From JAAYZX01 sp040770645 (GTDB lineage Bacteria; Actinomycetota; Thermoleophilia; RBG-16-64-13), in the NCBI GenBank assembly GCA_040770645.1, contig JAXGIS010000018.1, forward strand, positions 1 through 31,633: DNA of 31,633 nucleotides. The letters run 5' to 3'. The notes beneath the pieces were generated by a model. The model was not told the DNA's origin and did no database searches. It worked only from the letters and a program-made list of their open reading frames with translations. Below are positions 8,293 through 17,143 of this stretch, in pieces. Each line of letters opens with the position of its first letter. Position 1 is the first letter of the stretch. The translations under genes and the position numbers were made by a program.

Positions 8293-11063
8293 AGCGGGGC
8301 ATGAACTTGAAGGTCAACGGGTTGGTCCGGGAAGTCTACGCGAACCCCGGGGAGACCCTGCTGTTCTGCCTGCGCGAGCGCCTGGGTCTCACCGGGGCCA
8401 AAGAAGGGTGCGGCGATGGCGAGTGCGGGGCCTGTATGGTCCTCATTGATGGCCAACCTCGCAATTCGTGCCTGGTATTGGTCGGTGATGTGGAGAATCG
8501 GGAGATCACCACCATTGAGGGGTTGTCGGCCGATGGCGGACTGACTCCCCTCCAAGAGGCTTTTGTTGCCAAGGGCGCGATCCAGTGCGGTTTTTGCACT
8601 CCGGGATTGGTTGTCAGCGCTACCGCTTTGCTGTCCCGAAACTCCAATCCTTCCGAACCGGAGATACGCGAAGCCATCGCCGGGAACCTGTGTCGTTGCA
8701 CGGGATACGCCAAGATAGTGGAAGCCATCAGAGCGGCAGCTTGTGGGGAGCAGTGCGTGCGGGAAGACGGCCCCCTGGGAACCAGCGTGGCGCGACTTGA
8801 CGCCGTGGAGAAGGTGACAGGCAAAGCCCAGTTTGGGGCCGATGTATCGCGGCCCGGCCAACTGTGGGGAGCGGTGGTGCGCAGCACACGGCCGCACGCC
8901 CGCATTGTGGGCATCGATACCGCCAGAGCCTTGGCTATGCCGGGAGTGGCGGCGGCGGTCACCGGAGCGGAGTTGACGCCGGGCCTCTATTACGGGGTGG
9001 ACCTATACGATCAGCAGGTGTTGGCGCGGGATAAGGTGCGTCAGTGGGCGAGCCGGTGGCGTTGGTGGCGGCGGAAACGCCGGAGTTGGCTGCCGAGGCC
9101 GCCGCCGCGGTGGAAGTGTCCTATGAGGACCTTCCCCCCGTGCACGACATCGACGTGGCGCTGGCTCCAGATGCTCCTCTGGTCCACGAGGATCTGCTGA
9201 AATATGAGGCGGGCTGGGATGCCATCCGCGAGGGAAATGCCTGCTCCGCCACCTACATCACGCGTGGCGATACGGATGCGGCCCTCGCCGCCTGCGATCG
9301 TGTGTTCACCCATACCTTCGAAACCCAAATCATCCATCAGAGCTACATTGAACCGCACGCCAGCCTGGCCGAAGCCGACGCCGACGGCAAAGTCACCATC
9401 TGGACCACAAATCAGAAGCCTTTTGCGGTTCGGCGTTACATGTCCCACGCGTTGGGCTGGCCCATGACCAAGATCCGAGTGATTGGCATGCACATCGGCG
9501 GTGGTTTCGGGGGCAAGCTGGAGATGGGGTTGGAGCCGTTTGCGGCGCTCTTGGCCCTCAAGAGTCGACGGCCCGTGAAGATGCTCATGAGCCGCAAAGA
9601 GGAGTTCCAGGCGGCCAATCCGCGCCATGCGTCGCGCATAACCATTACCACCGGTGTCAATCGCGATATGAAGATGGTGGCTCGTCGGGCCGAGGTGCTG
9701 TTGGACACCGGGGCCTATTCCGGTAACGGGCCCACTGCTGTGGGGCTGGCCATGTTCCTGGTCACGGGGCCCTATCGCCTTGATCACGTGGATCTCTCCG
9801 GCAAGGCCGTTTACACCAACAAGGCCAGTTCGGGCTCGTGCAGAGGGCCGGGAGGACCCCAAGCGGTCTTTGCCGGCGAGTCGCAGATCGACATCATCGC
9901 TCGAGAGATGGGTTGGGATCCTCTTGCTTTCCGGCTGGCGAACGTGGTGGAGGAGGGCGATGTGTTGGGCGCCGGCCAGCGATTGCAGGACGTGGGCGTG
10001 CGCGAGTGCCTGGAACAGGCGGCCGCCGCCGTCGGCTGGGGCCGCGAGGAGGAGCCGGACGAGGGTGTGGGACTGGCCTGCAGTTGGTGGACCAGCGGGG
10101 GTTGGGCCACGTCGGCTCTGATCAACCTGAATGAGGATGGTACTGTCACGCTCATAACCGGCGCGGTGGACATCGGCCCGGGCGCCAAATACACATCACT
10201 GCCGCAACTCGTGGCCGACGAGCTCAAACTGAGGCCGGAGGATGTGATCGTGTCCGCGTGCGATACCGACACCTCGCCGTACGATCACGGTGACGGCGGA
10301 AGCCGCATGACTTACAACGTGGGCCGGGCGTGCCAGATGGCGGCTGAGGATCTGCGCACGGTCATCCTAGAGCGGGCGGCGCGCACGCTCGGTGTGGCCG
10401 AGGATGTCTTGGAGTTGGTTCCCGGAGGCGTGCGCATTCTGGGTCATGAGGAGATGGCATTGACGCTCGCGGAGATAGCGGAACGCGGACCTGACCTGAC
10501 CTATGTGAGGACGTGGAGCGGCAGGACCTATGCCGCCTTCGTCATGGACCGACATGCCGGGCTGGGATGCCGACGCCTGCCGCGGTCTCACTTACCCCAG
10601 CTTCTTGGCGCCCAGCTTCAGCGCGCAGGCGGCGCGGGTGCGCGTGGATCGCCAGACGGGTCAGGTTCGGGTGCTGGAAGTAGCGGCGGCCATGGATGTG
10701 GGCAAGGCCATCAACCCCCGCGCTGTGGAAGGACAGCTGGAGGGCGGAGTGGCCATGGGTCTGGGCTACGGTTTGCTTGAAGAGGTCAAGATGAAGGAGG
10801 GAGTGGTCATCAATCCCAACTTCCTCGATTACAAGCTGCCCACGGCCGTAGACATGCCGGTGATCAAGCCCATCATTGTGGAGCAACCGTCGGGCACGGG
10901 GCTGCATGGAGTGAAAGGGGTGGGGGAACCACCGGCGTCGCTCCCTGCAGCGGCCATTGCCAATGCGGTGGACGATGCCGTGGGCGTGAGGCTCATGCGG
11001 GCCCCGTTGACGCAGGAGAGCGTGCTGGAGGCGCTGGACGCGTCTGTGGCGGCGGATTTCTGA
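8289..11063 (+). CDS. Molybdenum hydroxylase fused [2Fe-2S] and molybdopterin-binding subunit, set 1, two frame breaks
   Basis: Residues 1-150 are a CoxS-type small subunit with both [2Fe-2S] clusters (Cys41, 46, 49, 61 and Cys100, 103, 135, 137). The frame continues without a stop into the large molybdopterin domain from about residue 165 (SVARLDAVEKVTGKAQFGAD). Such fusions are known in Desulfovibrio MOP and E. coli XdhD. Mo-domain motifs are GGGFGGK, SCRGPGGPQAVF and the catalytic Glu in GVKGVGEPPA. Frame breaks near 9042 and 10560 need repair; the repaired length is about 924 residues, as in MOP. The Gln of the usual GQG Moco motif is Pro (DIGPGAKYT; codon 10178-10180). GGGGAG (8745-8750) six bases before an in-frame GTG (8757) could alternatively start a separate large subunit. 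The substrate is unknown. Confidence 0.88.
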
Positions 11064-11069
11064 CGGTAG

Positions 11070-11103
11070 GCCGAATGCCCGGACGTCCGGCCGGGCATTC
11101 GGC
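11070..11103 (+). terminator. Strong hairpin terminator after hydroxylase set 1
   Basis: A perfect 13-bp stem (GCCGAATGCCCGG pairing with 11091-11103) with an 8-base loop starts 7 bases after the stop codon. It has no T-run but is very stable and closes the operon. Confidence 0.7.
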
Positions 11104-11253
11104 GAATCACCTGTCTGCGTTGCGGGCCTTGATGGGCGATCAGGTTGCACCTAACCCTGATGGGTGTGAGGTTCGTTTTTTCTTGTGGTGTGGGACCGAT
11201 TTCGGTCTATATTTCGGGGCCGGCGCTACCGTCCGGCCGATCACGGCGGTTGG

Positions 11254-11283
11254 TTGACCGGCACTTCGTCGCCGCGCTAGAAT
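11254..11283 (+). promoter_or_regulatory. Sigma-70 promoter of FCD regulator 3 / liv operon
   Basis: TTGACC (11254-11259) and TAGAAT (11278-11283, 5 of 6 matches) are separated by 18 bases. The transcription start would be near 11290, right at the operator listed next. The remaining 11104-11253 shows nothing I can name except a short T-run near 11177. Confidence 0.65.
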
Positions 11284-11292
11284 GTCCGGGTT

Positions 11293-11307
11293 GCTGGTCG
11301 GACCAGC
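11293..11307. promoter_or_regulatory. FadR-type operator overlapping the transcription start
   Basis: GCTGGTCGGACCAGC is a perfect 7-1-7 palindrome. Its core TGGTC-N-GACCA is the well-known recognition pattern of E. coli FadR and related GntR/FCD regulators. It lies about 10 bases downstream of the -10 box and about 90 bases upstream of an FCD regulator gene, so autoregulation, with control of the downstream liv operon, is the natural reading. Confidence 0.65.
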
Positions 11308-11394
11308 ATACCTCCGGTCCACGAGTCATCCTCCCCACGAATGACACCGGGCCTCGTGGTGTGGGCGAGAAGCGAAGGAGTCTGTGCAGGCTTC

Positions 11395-12234
11395 ATGGAT
11401 GTGCAGGACGATTTCACATCGGTTCGCAGTCGACGCCTTTCCGACGATGCCGTGGAGCAGTTCGTGCGGTTGGTCCGGACCGGCAGGCTGCAGCCTGGCG
11501 TCCGTTTGCCCTCCGAGAGGAGAATGGTGGAGCTCTTGGGTGTCAGCCGCTCCTCATACCGCGAAGCTGTGCGGATTTTGGAAACCATGGGCATCATCAC
11601 CGTGAGCCCCGGCCGGGGTACCTGGATATGCGCCGATTCCGACCGAAGGGCGGTTCGGTTGGGCAATCCTTGGTTGGCAATGCATGAGCGCGACGTCATG
11701 GATCTTCTGGAGTTGCGCCAGATACTGGAAGTGCGTGCGGTGGCTCTCGCCGCGGAGAGAGGGAACGATGGCGAGTTCTCTCGTATCCGGGAGGCACAGG
11801 AAGAGATACGAGCCGCGGTGGAATCCGGGAGGGCGGATGACATGGTGAATGCCGATGAGGCTTTCCACCTCTCCTTGGCTGAGGCGTCCGGTAACCGCGT
11901 GCTTGTGTCGGCAGTAGCGGACCTCTATCGGCATCTCGAGGGCACCCGCAGGGCCATGATAACGATTCCGGGACGTCCAGCCCGTATGAACCCGGAACAT
12001 GCGGAGATCGCCCATGCGGTCTTGTCACGCGATCCAGAGACGGCTTCGCGGACCATGTTGCAGCATGTGCGGCGTGTGGAGCGCGAGGTGGCGGCCGCCA
12101 TAGCCGCCGGTAGGCTGAGCATGGAGGGTGGTGGTGAGGGGCAATCCCGGCCCCCATCACCGGGAGTAATCCGAGTGGAAGGAGGTCGTGGCGCGGGAGC
12201 ATTGGGGTTATGGGAAGTCATCATTTGGTACTAA
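11395..12234 (+). CDS. FadR-like (GntR/FCD) transcriptional regulator 3
   Basis: This is the third FCD regulator of the window. The winged helix contains LPSERRMVELLGVSRSSYREAV and GIITVSPGRGTWI. The FCD metal-site residues are present (Asp and His in NADEAFHLSLAEASGN, NPEHAEIAHAVLSRDPETA, LQHVRRV). I chose the ATG at 11395 because MDVQDDFTSVRSRRLSD aligns with the start of the two paralogues; AAGGAG lies about 13 bases upstream. About 35 residues after the usual FCD end (from GGGEGQSRPPSP) are atypical and may reflect a frame error or an unconserved tail. The gene sits 16 bases before livK and is probably cotranscribed with it, making it the likely local regulator of the importer. Confidence 0.9.
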   Translation: MDVQDDFTSVRSRRLSDDAVEQFVRLVRTGRLQPGVRLPSERRMVELLGVSRSSYREAVRILETMGIITVSPGRGTWICADSDRRAVRLGNPWLAMHERDVMDLLELRQILEVRAVALAAERGNDGEFSRIREAQEEIRAAVESGRADDMVNADEAFHLSLAEASGNRVLVSAVADLYRHLEGTRRAMITIPGRPARMNPEHAEIAHAVLSRDPETASRTMLQHVRRVEREVAAAIAAGRLSMEGGGEGQSRPPSPGVIRVEGGRGAGALGLWEVIIWY

Positions 12235-12250
12235 TCCGGAGAGAACAAAC

Positions 12251-13457
12251 ATGAAGAAGAGCTTGTATGTATTGATACTGTGCACCGTAGCGCTGGCGCT
12301 GACCGGCATGGTCTTGGCGGGATGCGGCAGCAGCACCACCACGTCGGCCTCCGGTGGCGAAACCACCACAACGGCTGGTGCAGGCGGTGGAGACATCATT
12401 ATCGGCGCTGTGTACGGCACCACTGGTAAGTACGCCGGTGGCGAGGCCGGCATTGGTAACGGCGCCAAGATGGCGATTGAGGAAGTGAATGCAGCGGGTG
12501 GTGTCAACGGCCAGAAACTGGTCTTCATGGCGGAAGACAGTGGCTCGGAGCAGGCCGGTGCTGTCAATGCCTATAACCGCTTGGCCGCCAAGAACCCCTT
12601 GGTCATCATCGATACGGCACTGAGCTCGTTCGCGCTGGCCCAGATGGCAGATATCGCCAAGGCGGAGATCCCCACCTACCCTATGGGTGAGAACCCGGCT
12701 GTGACCCAGCAGGGCAACCCCTGGGTGCTGCGTTTCAGCACGCCTGACAACGTGACGCCTCTGGCTGCGGTGCAGTTCGCGCTTGACGATCTCAAAAAGA
12801 CCAAGGTCGCCATTTTGCGCGTGAACAACAGAATTCGGCCAGACCTGGGAGCAACTGATCACAGAGGAGCTCAAGAAGCGGAATCTGGAACCCGTGGCCG
12901 TAGAGGTATTCGGTGCAGACGATAAGGACATGACCGCCCAGCTCAACAAAATCAAATCCGCTGGCGCGGACGTTATGATCGTCACTGCCGACCCCACCAC
13001 CCACGCGGTTATCATCAAGCAACGCAAACAGTTCGGTATGAGCAACATAGAGTATGTCGGCTCCAACACCGCGGTCATGCCGCAGACTCTCGAGCTGCTC
13101 ACGGGTGGCGAAGCTGAGGGCATCTACGCTCTGACTTCGGCGGTTCCGCCGGAAGATCCCGGATACCAAGGTCCAGGAGTGGAACGCCAAATACAAGGAG
13201 AAGTACGGTATAGACGCCGACTACATTGCCGCAGACGCGTACGATTCGGTAATGATCACAGTCGGCGCTATCAAGGCGGTCGGTACCGATCGCGCCAAGA
13301 TCAGGACTTCATCCTCAATGAAGTCAAAGGCGTCAAGGGCATGGGCAACGTCTGGAACTTCAGCCCCAACGGCGACGGCGGCACGCAGGTGTCCATCACC
13401 CAGGTGAAGGACGGCAAGGCTCCTGTCATCAAGACCATTGCGGCGGATGTAAGGTAA
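12251..13457 (+). CDS. livK: Branched-chain-amino-acid-type ABC transporter substrate-binding lipoprotein 1, three frame breaks
   Basis: This is a type 1 periplasmic binding protein of the LivK group (Peripla_BP_6). The signal peptide MKKSLYVLILCTVALALTG ends in the lipobox VLAGC (Cys25), followed by a Ser/Thr-rich linker. The mature domain begins IIIGAVYGTTGKYAGGEAG and contains GGVNGQKLVFMAEDSGS, typical of the family. Frame breaks lie near 12830, 13162 and 13300; conserved sequence continues across each (EFGQTWEQLITEELKKR, VQEWNAKYKEKYGIDADYIA, DFILNEVKGVKGMGN). The start at 12251 has GGAGAG upstream. A 40-base palindrome separates it from livH. The ligand may be an amino acid, aromatic acid or other carboxylate; this family is broad. 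Confidence 0.9.
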
Positions 13458-13470
13458 GGGACGATTGTTG

Positions 13471-13510
13471 GTGCGTGACGGGCGGGGCGGCCGCCCCGCC
13501 CGTCACGCAC
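13471..13510. terminator. Perfect 40-base palindrome between livK and livH
   Basis: Bases 13471-13490 are the exact reverse complement of 13491-13510, so the RNA could form a very stable GC-rich hairpin. No T-run follows. Located directly after the binding-protein gene, it probably attenuates transcription or protects the upstream mRNA from 3' decay, giving more binding protein than permease, a common arrangement in ABC operons. Confidence 0.65.
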
Positions 13511-13577
13511 AGTCGTCGTACATCAGAGCGGATAGCGTCTAGTCGCTTCGGCTGCGTGGCCGGAGAAGAGGGACCTT

Positions 13578-14444
13578 ATGGGACAACTACTCATCAGCGG
13601 GCTTGCGATCGGCTGCATTTACTCCCTCGTGAGCCTCGGCTTCGTAATCACCTTCAAGTCGGTTAACATCCTCAACTTCGCTTACGGGGAACTGGTGACC
13701 ATCGGCGCGTACTTGGGCACCACTTTCGTGGTGAGCGCCCGAATGCCCATTGTGGTTGGGCTACTCTTAGACCTGGTGGCCATGGTTGCCATAGGTGTGG
13801 TGTTCGCTTATCTGGTCTACAGGCCACTGCGGAACAAGCCCGTGCGCACGGTGGTGATAGCCACCATTGGTGTGAGCATTGCCCTCCAAGCTCTCATGCT
13901 CCTCGTTTTTGGGGTCTACCCCAAGAGCATGCCCCCTCTGGGTGGTTCAGAGCCTCTCAACATACTGGGACTGTCAGTGCTTCCGCAGCAGTTGTACATC
14001 TTCGGTATCACCATCGTCTGTATCGTGGGGTTGTGGGTGCTCTATAGCAAGACAAGCATCGGCTGGAAGATGCAGGCGGTGGCCCAAGACGCGGAAGCCG
14101 CCCGACTCATGGGCATCAAAGTGGGCTCCATCATCATTCTCACCTGGATTTTGTCGGCCACGCTGGGAGGCCTCGCCGGTTTCCTATTGGCTCCCCTGTT
14201 TTTCATAAGCGTCTCAGTGGGATTCGCGGCAATGCTCAAAGCCTTTGCGGCATGCATCATCGGCGGCATGGGCAGCTTCCAGGGTGCTCTTGTGGGAGGA
14301 CTCTTCATCGGAGTCGCGGAGTCACTGCTGGCAGGTTATGTATCCACGGCATACAAGGATGTACTGACGTTCGCCGTGCTGATCGTGGTGCTTCTCTTCC
14401 TGCCGCAGGGTCTCTTCGGCGAGAAGATCGGGGAGAAGGTGTAA
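13578..14444 (+). CDS. livH: Branched-chain-amino-acid-type ABC transporter permease 1
   Basis: This is a 288-residue inner-membrane permease of the LivH family with multiple hydrophobic segments. Family signatures are the N-terminal GLAIGCIYSLVSLGFVITFK, LNFAYGELVTIGAY, and the cytoplasmic coupling region AVAQDAEAARLMGIKVGSII. The glycine-rich GGMGSFQGALVGGLFIG lies near residues 228-247. It pairs with the LivM permease encoded three bases downstream. No frame problems are seen. Confidence 0.95.
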   Translation: MGQLLISGLAIGCIYSLVSLGFVITFKSVNILNFAYGELVTIGAYLGTTFVVSARMPIVVGLLLDLVAMVAIGVVFAYLVYRPLRNKPVRTVVIATIGVSIALQALMLLVFGVYPKSMPPLGGSEPLNILGLSVLPQQLYIFGITIVCIVGLWVLYSKTSIGWKMQAVAQDAEAARLMGIKVGSIIILTWILSATLGGLAGFLLAPLFFISVSVGFAAMLKAFAACIIGGMGSFQGALVGGLFIGVAESLLAGYVSTAYKDVLTFAVLIVVLLFLPQGLFGEKIGEKV

Positions 14445-14447
14445 GCC

Positions 14448-15590
14448 ATGGGCACAGCGAGTACTTCCAAGCGCCTCTCCCTACTGATTCCCGGTCTGAT
14501 TGCTGGGGCAGCCGTCCTCATTCTGTTACCGCATCTCATGAGCACCGACTACACGCGGCAACTGCTCAACCAGGCTCTCATCTACATCGTCATTGTCGTG
14601 GGCTACAATTTCTTTACCGGCGACATCGGCCAGTTGTCGATGGCTCAGCAGGGATTCTTCGCCATCGGTGCGTACACCACGGCAATCCTGACCACCACCT
14701 CTGGTTGGCCGTGGTGGGCCGCTCTGCTGGCATCTATGCTTATCACCGGCTTCGCAGGCATTCTGGTGGGCATCCCCACCCTGAAAGTGCGCGGTCAGTA
14801 CCTGATCATGGTGACCATGGGTTTCAGCGAGATCATCCGCCTGGTGGCCACCAACTGGGGCGGGTTGACCAACGGGGCCAGCGGTATCCCCAAGATCCCG
14901 TCCCCTTCGTTGGGGGCTTGGCATTTCACAAGCAAGACCTCCATCTACTATCTCTTCCTGGCCATGGCCGTGATCATGATCCTGATCGCTTGGCGGGTGC
15001 GTAAGACCAAGTACGGGCGTGCCTTCCTCGCCATCCGCGACGGGGAACTGGCGGCCGACGTCATGGGGCTCAACACCACCTATGTTAAGGTCATAGCCTT
15101 CTTCTTGTCCGCGGTGTTTGCGGGGATGGGCGGCAACATGTTCGCTTCCTCGTTCAACTACATCAGCCCGGATACCTTCACACTCAGTCAGACCGTGCTC
15201 ATCTTGGCCATGCTCCTCATCGGCGGTGAAGGCAGCATCTCGGGCGCCATCGTGGGTGCCATCATCCTGACATACCTTCCCGAACTGCTTCGGTTTGCCG
15301 CCAACTACTATGTGATGATCTACGGTTTGCTGATTCTGCTTATCACTCTCTTCCTGCCCGGTGGGGTGGTGGGTTACGTTAAGACGCTGTGGAAGCGGAC
15401 GATCGGGCCGAAGCTCTTCAAGACGACGCCGGTTGCGGAGGCTCCGCATGAGTTCAACGCGCGCGATCTCCTGATGGGACGAAGCAAGGCGTATCAGAAG
15501 CCTGCACCGTCTTCCACTGAGTCGCCCTCGTTCGAAGATGGGCAACCCTCGCTAGCCAAGACCGTGGAGAAGGAAGGTGATGCCTCATGA
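14448..15590 (+). CDS. livM: Branched-chain-amino-acid-type ABC transporter permease 2
   Basis: This is a 380-residue LivM-family permease. It shows GYNFFTGDIGQLSMAQQGFF, VGIPTLKVRGQYLIMVTMGF, FLAIRDGELAADVMGLN (coupling helix facing the ATPases) and LIGGEGSISGAIVGAIIL. Beyond the last membrane segment there is a cytoplasmic tail of about 60 residues rich in Ser, Pro and Glu, longer than usual. It starts 3 bases after livH, and its stop overlaps the livG start in an ATGA. Confidence 0.95.
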   Translation: MGTASTSKRLSLLIPGLIAGAAVLILLPHLMSTDYTRQLLNQALIYIVIVVGYNFFTGDIGQLSMAQQGFFAIGAYTTAILTTTSGWPWWAALLASMLITGFAGILVGIPTLKVRGQYLIMVTMGFSEIIRLVATNWGGLTNGASGIPKIPSPSLGAWHFTSKTSIYYLFLAMAVIMILIAWRVRKTKYGRAFLAIRDGELAADVMGLNTTYVKVIAFFLSAVFAGMGGNMFASSFNYISPDTFTLSQTVLILAMLLIGGEGSISGAIVGAIILTYLPELLRFAANYYVMIYGLLILLITLFLPGGVVGYVKTLWKRTIGPKLFKTTPVAEAPHEFNARDLLMGRSKAYQKPAPSSTESPSFEDGQPSLAKTVEKEGDAS

Positions 15591-16360
15591 TCCTGGAGAC
15601 CAACGGGCTCACCAAGGTCTTCGGCGGCCTGACCGCAGTGGATTCCGTGGACATGCGGGTGAAAGAGAGGGAAATCCGGGCGGTGATCGGCCCCAACGGT
15701 TCCGGCAAATCCACCATGCTCAACTGCATCTCGGGGGTGTACGAACCCACCGCGGGCACCATCATGTTCCAAGGCCGATCGGTGGGTGGAGTCAGCCCAT
15801 ACAAACTCACTCGTCGCGGCATCGGTCGCACATTCCAGAACATCCGGATGTTCAACTCGCTGACCGTTTTGCAGAACGTGATGGTGGGACGGCACTGTCG
15901 TACCCACGGCACCATGGTGGAGGACATCTTGGGTCTGCCCCGTTCCCAGGCGGAAGAGAGGGCCATGCGCGACAAGGCCATGGAGTATCTGGGATTCGTA
16001 GGTATAGCCGACAAGCGGGACATGCTGCCTACGTCCCTCTCTTACGGCCAGCGTCGCATGGTGGAAATCGCGCGGGCGTTGGCCACCGAACCCGAGCTCC
16101 TGCTGCTGGACGAGCCCTGCGCCGGTCTATCGCAGTCAGAGTCCGCGGCTTTGGCCGATGAGATCCGCAAGATCCGCGATTCTGGGATCACGGTCATTCT
16201 GGTGGAGCACAACATGCGCTTCGTCATGGGCCTCTCGGATCAGATCACGGTGTTGGATTTCGGGAAGAAGATCGCCGAGGGTTCGCCGGCCGAATGCCGG
16301 GTCAACCCCCGCGTGATTGAGTGCTACCTAGGAGGGAAGGTGGGCGGTGCTCAAGCTTAG
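15587..16360 (+). CDS. livG: Branched-chain-amino-acid-type ABC transporter ATPase 1
   Basis: This ABC ATPase has Walker A GPNGSGKST (35-43), the family insert GRTFQNIRMFNSLTVLQNV, the signature LSYGQRRMVEIARAL (slightly unusual, SYGQ instead of SGGQ, as is common in LivG), Walker B LLLLDEP and the switch His in ILVEHNM. The 257-residue length fits the family. It energises the LivH-LivM permease pair and overlaps livF by 14 bases. Confidence 0.95.
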   Translation: MILETNGLTKVFGGLTAVDSVDMRVKEREIRAVIGPNGSGKSTMLNCISGVYEPTAGTIMFQGRSVGGVSPYKLTRRGIGRTFQNIRMFNSLTVLQNVMVGRHCRTHGTMVEDILGLPRSQAEERAMRDKAMEYLGFVGIADKRDMLPTSLSYGQRRMVEIARALATEPELLLLDEPCAGLSQSESAALADEIRKIRDSGITVILVEHNMRFVMGLSDQITVLDFGKKIAEGSPAECRVNPRVIECYLGGKVGGAQA

Positions 16361-17057
16361 CGGCCTCAATGTTTTCTATGGGCCCATTCAGGCCCTTCAC
16401 GGCATCAGTCTCGAGGTGCAGGCCGGGGAGATCGCTGCCATCATCGGCGCGCACGGAGCGGGCAAGACTACCACGCTGCGTGCCATATCCGGGCTCATTC
16501 GTTCCCGCGAGGAGAGCATATATTTTGAAGGAAGAAGTATAGACGGAATGGCCGCGGAGAAGATAGTGGGCCTCGGCATTGCTCATGTGCCGCAGGGCCG
16601 CCGTATCTTCCCCGGCCTCACCGTGGCCGAGAACCTGAATCTCGCTACCGCTTCTTGGAGAAAGCGCGGAATGAGTATCGACGGCGATTTGGCCCGCGTC
16701 TATGAGCTGTTCCCGGTGCTCAAGCAGCGTGAAAAACAGTTGGGTTGGTCGCTCTCGGGTGGTGAGCAGCAGATGTTGGCTGTGGGACGGCGCATTATGG
16801 CCCGACCCAAACTGCTTCTGCTCGACGAGCCGTCGCTCGGCTTGGCGCCCAAAGTGGTTGAGGAGCTGTTTGAAACCATCAAACAGATCAACAGAGAAGA
16901 CGGAACCACCATCCTGGTGGTGGAACAGAACGCATTCATGGCGTTGTCGATTGCGGATCATGGGTATGTACTGGAGATGGGCGAGGTGGTTTTGCGCGGC
17001 TCGGCATCGGAGCTGATGACCAACGATCTCGTCAAGAGCGCATATCTGGGTGAGTGA
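16347..17057 (+). CDS. livF: Branched-chain-amino-acid-type ABC transporter ATPase 2
   Basis: This is a 236-residue LivF ATPase: Walker A GAHGAGKTT (34-42), LivF-specific GIAHVPQGRRIFPGLTVAENL, signature SLSGGEQQMLAVGRRIM, Walker B LLLLDEPSLGLAP and switch-region VVEQNAF. The third Walker A residue is His where Asn is normal. The start is GTG with GGAGGG upstream, inside the end of livG, implying coupled translation. It is the last transporter gene. A weak GGCAG...CTGCC hairpin follows at about 17059-17075. Confidence 0.95.
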   Translation: MLKLSGLNVFYGPIQALHGISLEVQAGEIAAIIGAHGAGKTTTLRAISGLIRSREESIYFEGRSIDGMAAEKIVGLGIAHVPQGRRIFPGLTVAENLNLATASWRKRGMSIDGDLARVYELFPVLKQREKQLGWSLSGGEQQMLAVGRRIMARPKLLLLDEPSLGLAPKVVEELFETIKQINREDGTTILVVEQNAFMALSIADHGYVLEMGEVVLRGSASELMTNDLVKSAYLGE

Positions 17058-17129
17058 GGCAGGGGTGAGCTGCCCTATCCTGAGTCGTGGGGTGGGGGCC
17101 GGCCATGCCGACGCTCCACCCCCAAGCGG

Positions 17130-17139
17130 AAGGAGGTGA
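17130..17139 (+). promoter_or_regulatory. Optimal ribosome binding site of the AOR-ferredoxin gene
   Basis: AAGGAGGTGA is fully complementary to the usual 16S rRNA 3' end and stands 4 bases before the GTG at 17144 (7 bases from the GGAGG core). It decides the start of the downstream gene against the in-frame upstream ATG at 17087 and suggests strong translation. Confidence 0.75.
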
Positions 17140-17143
17140 CGTC

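Noticed and set aside
459..12234. Long antisense open frames opposite most genes
   Set aside because: High GC gives long stop-free frames on the opposite strand; none shows domain motifs or ribosome sites.
12188..12250. Upstream start for the first livK
   Set aside because: The signal peptide begins with MKKSLYVL at 12251, and the extra 21 residues would precede and spoil it.
17087..17143. Upstream ATG as the start of the AOR gene
   Set aside because: The perfect AAGGAGGTGA site lies between it and the GTG at 17144, and AOR homology begins just after the GTG.
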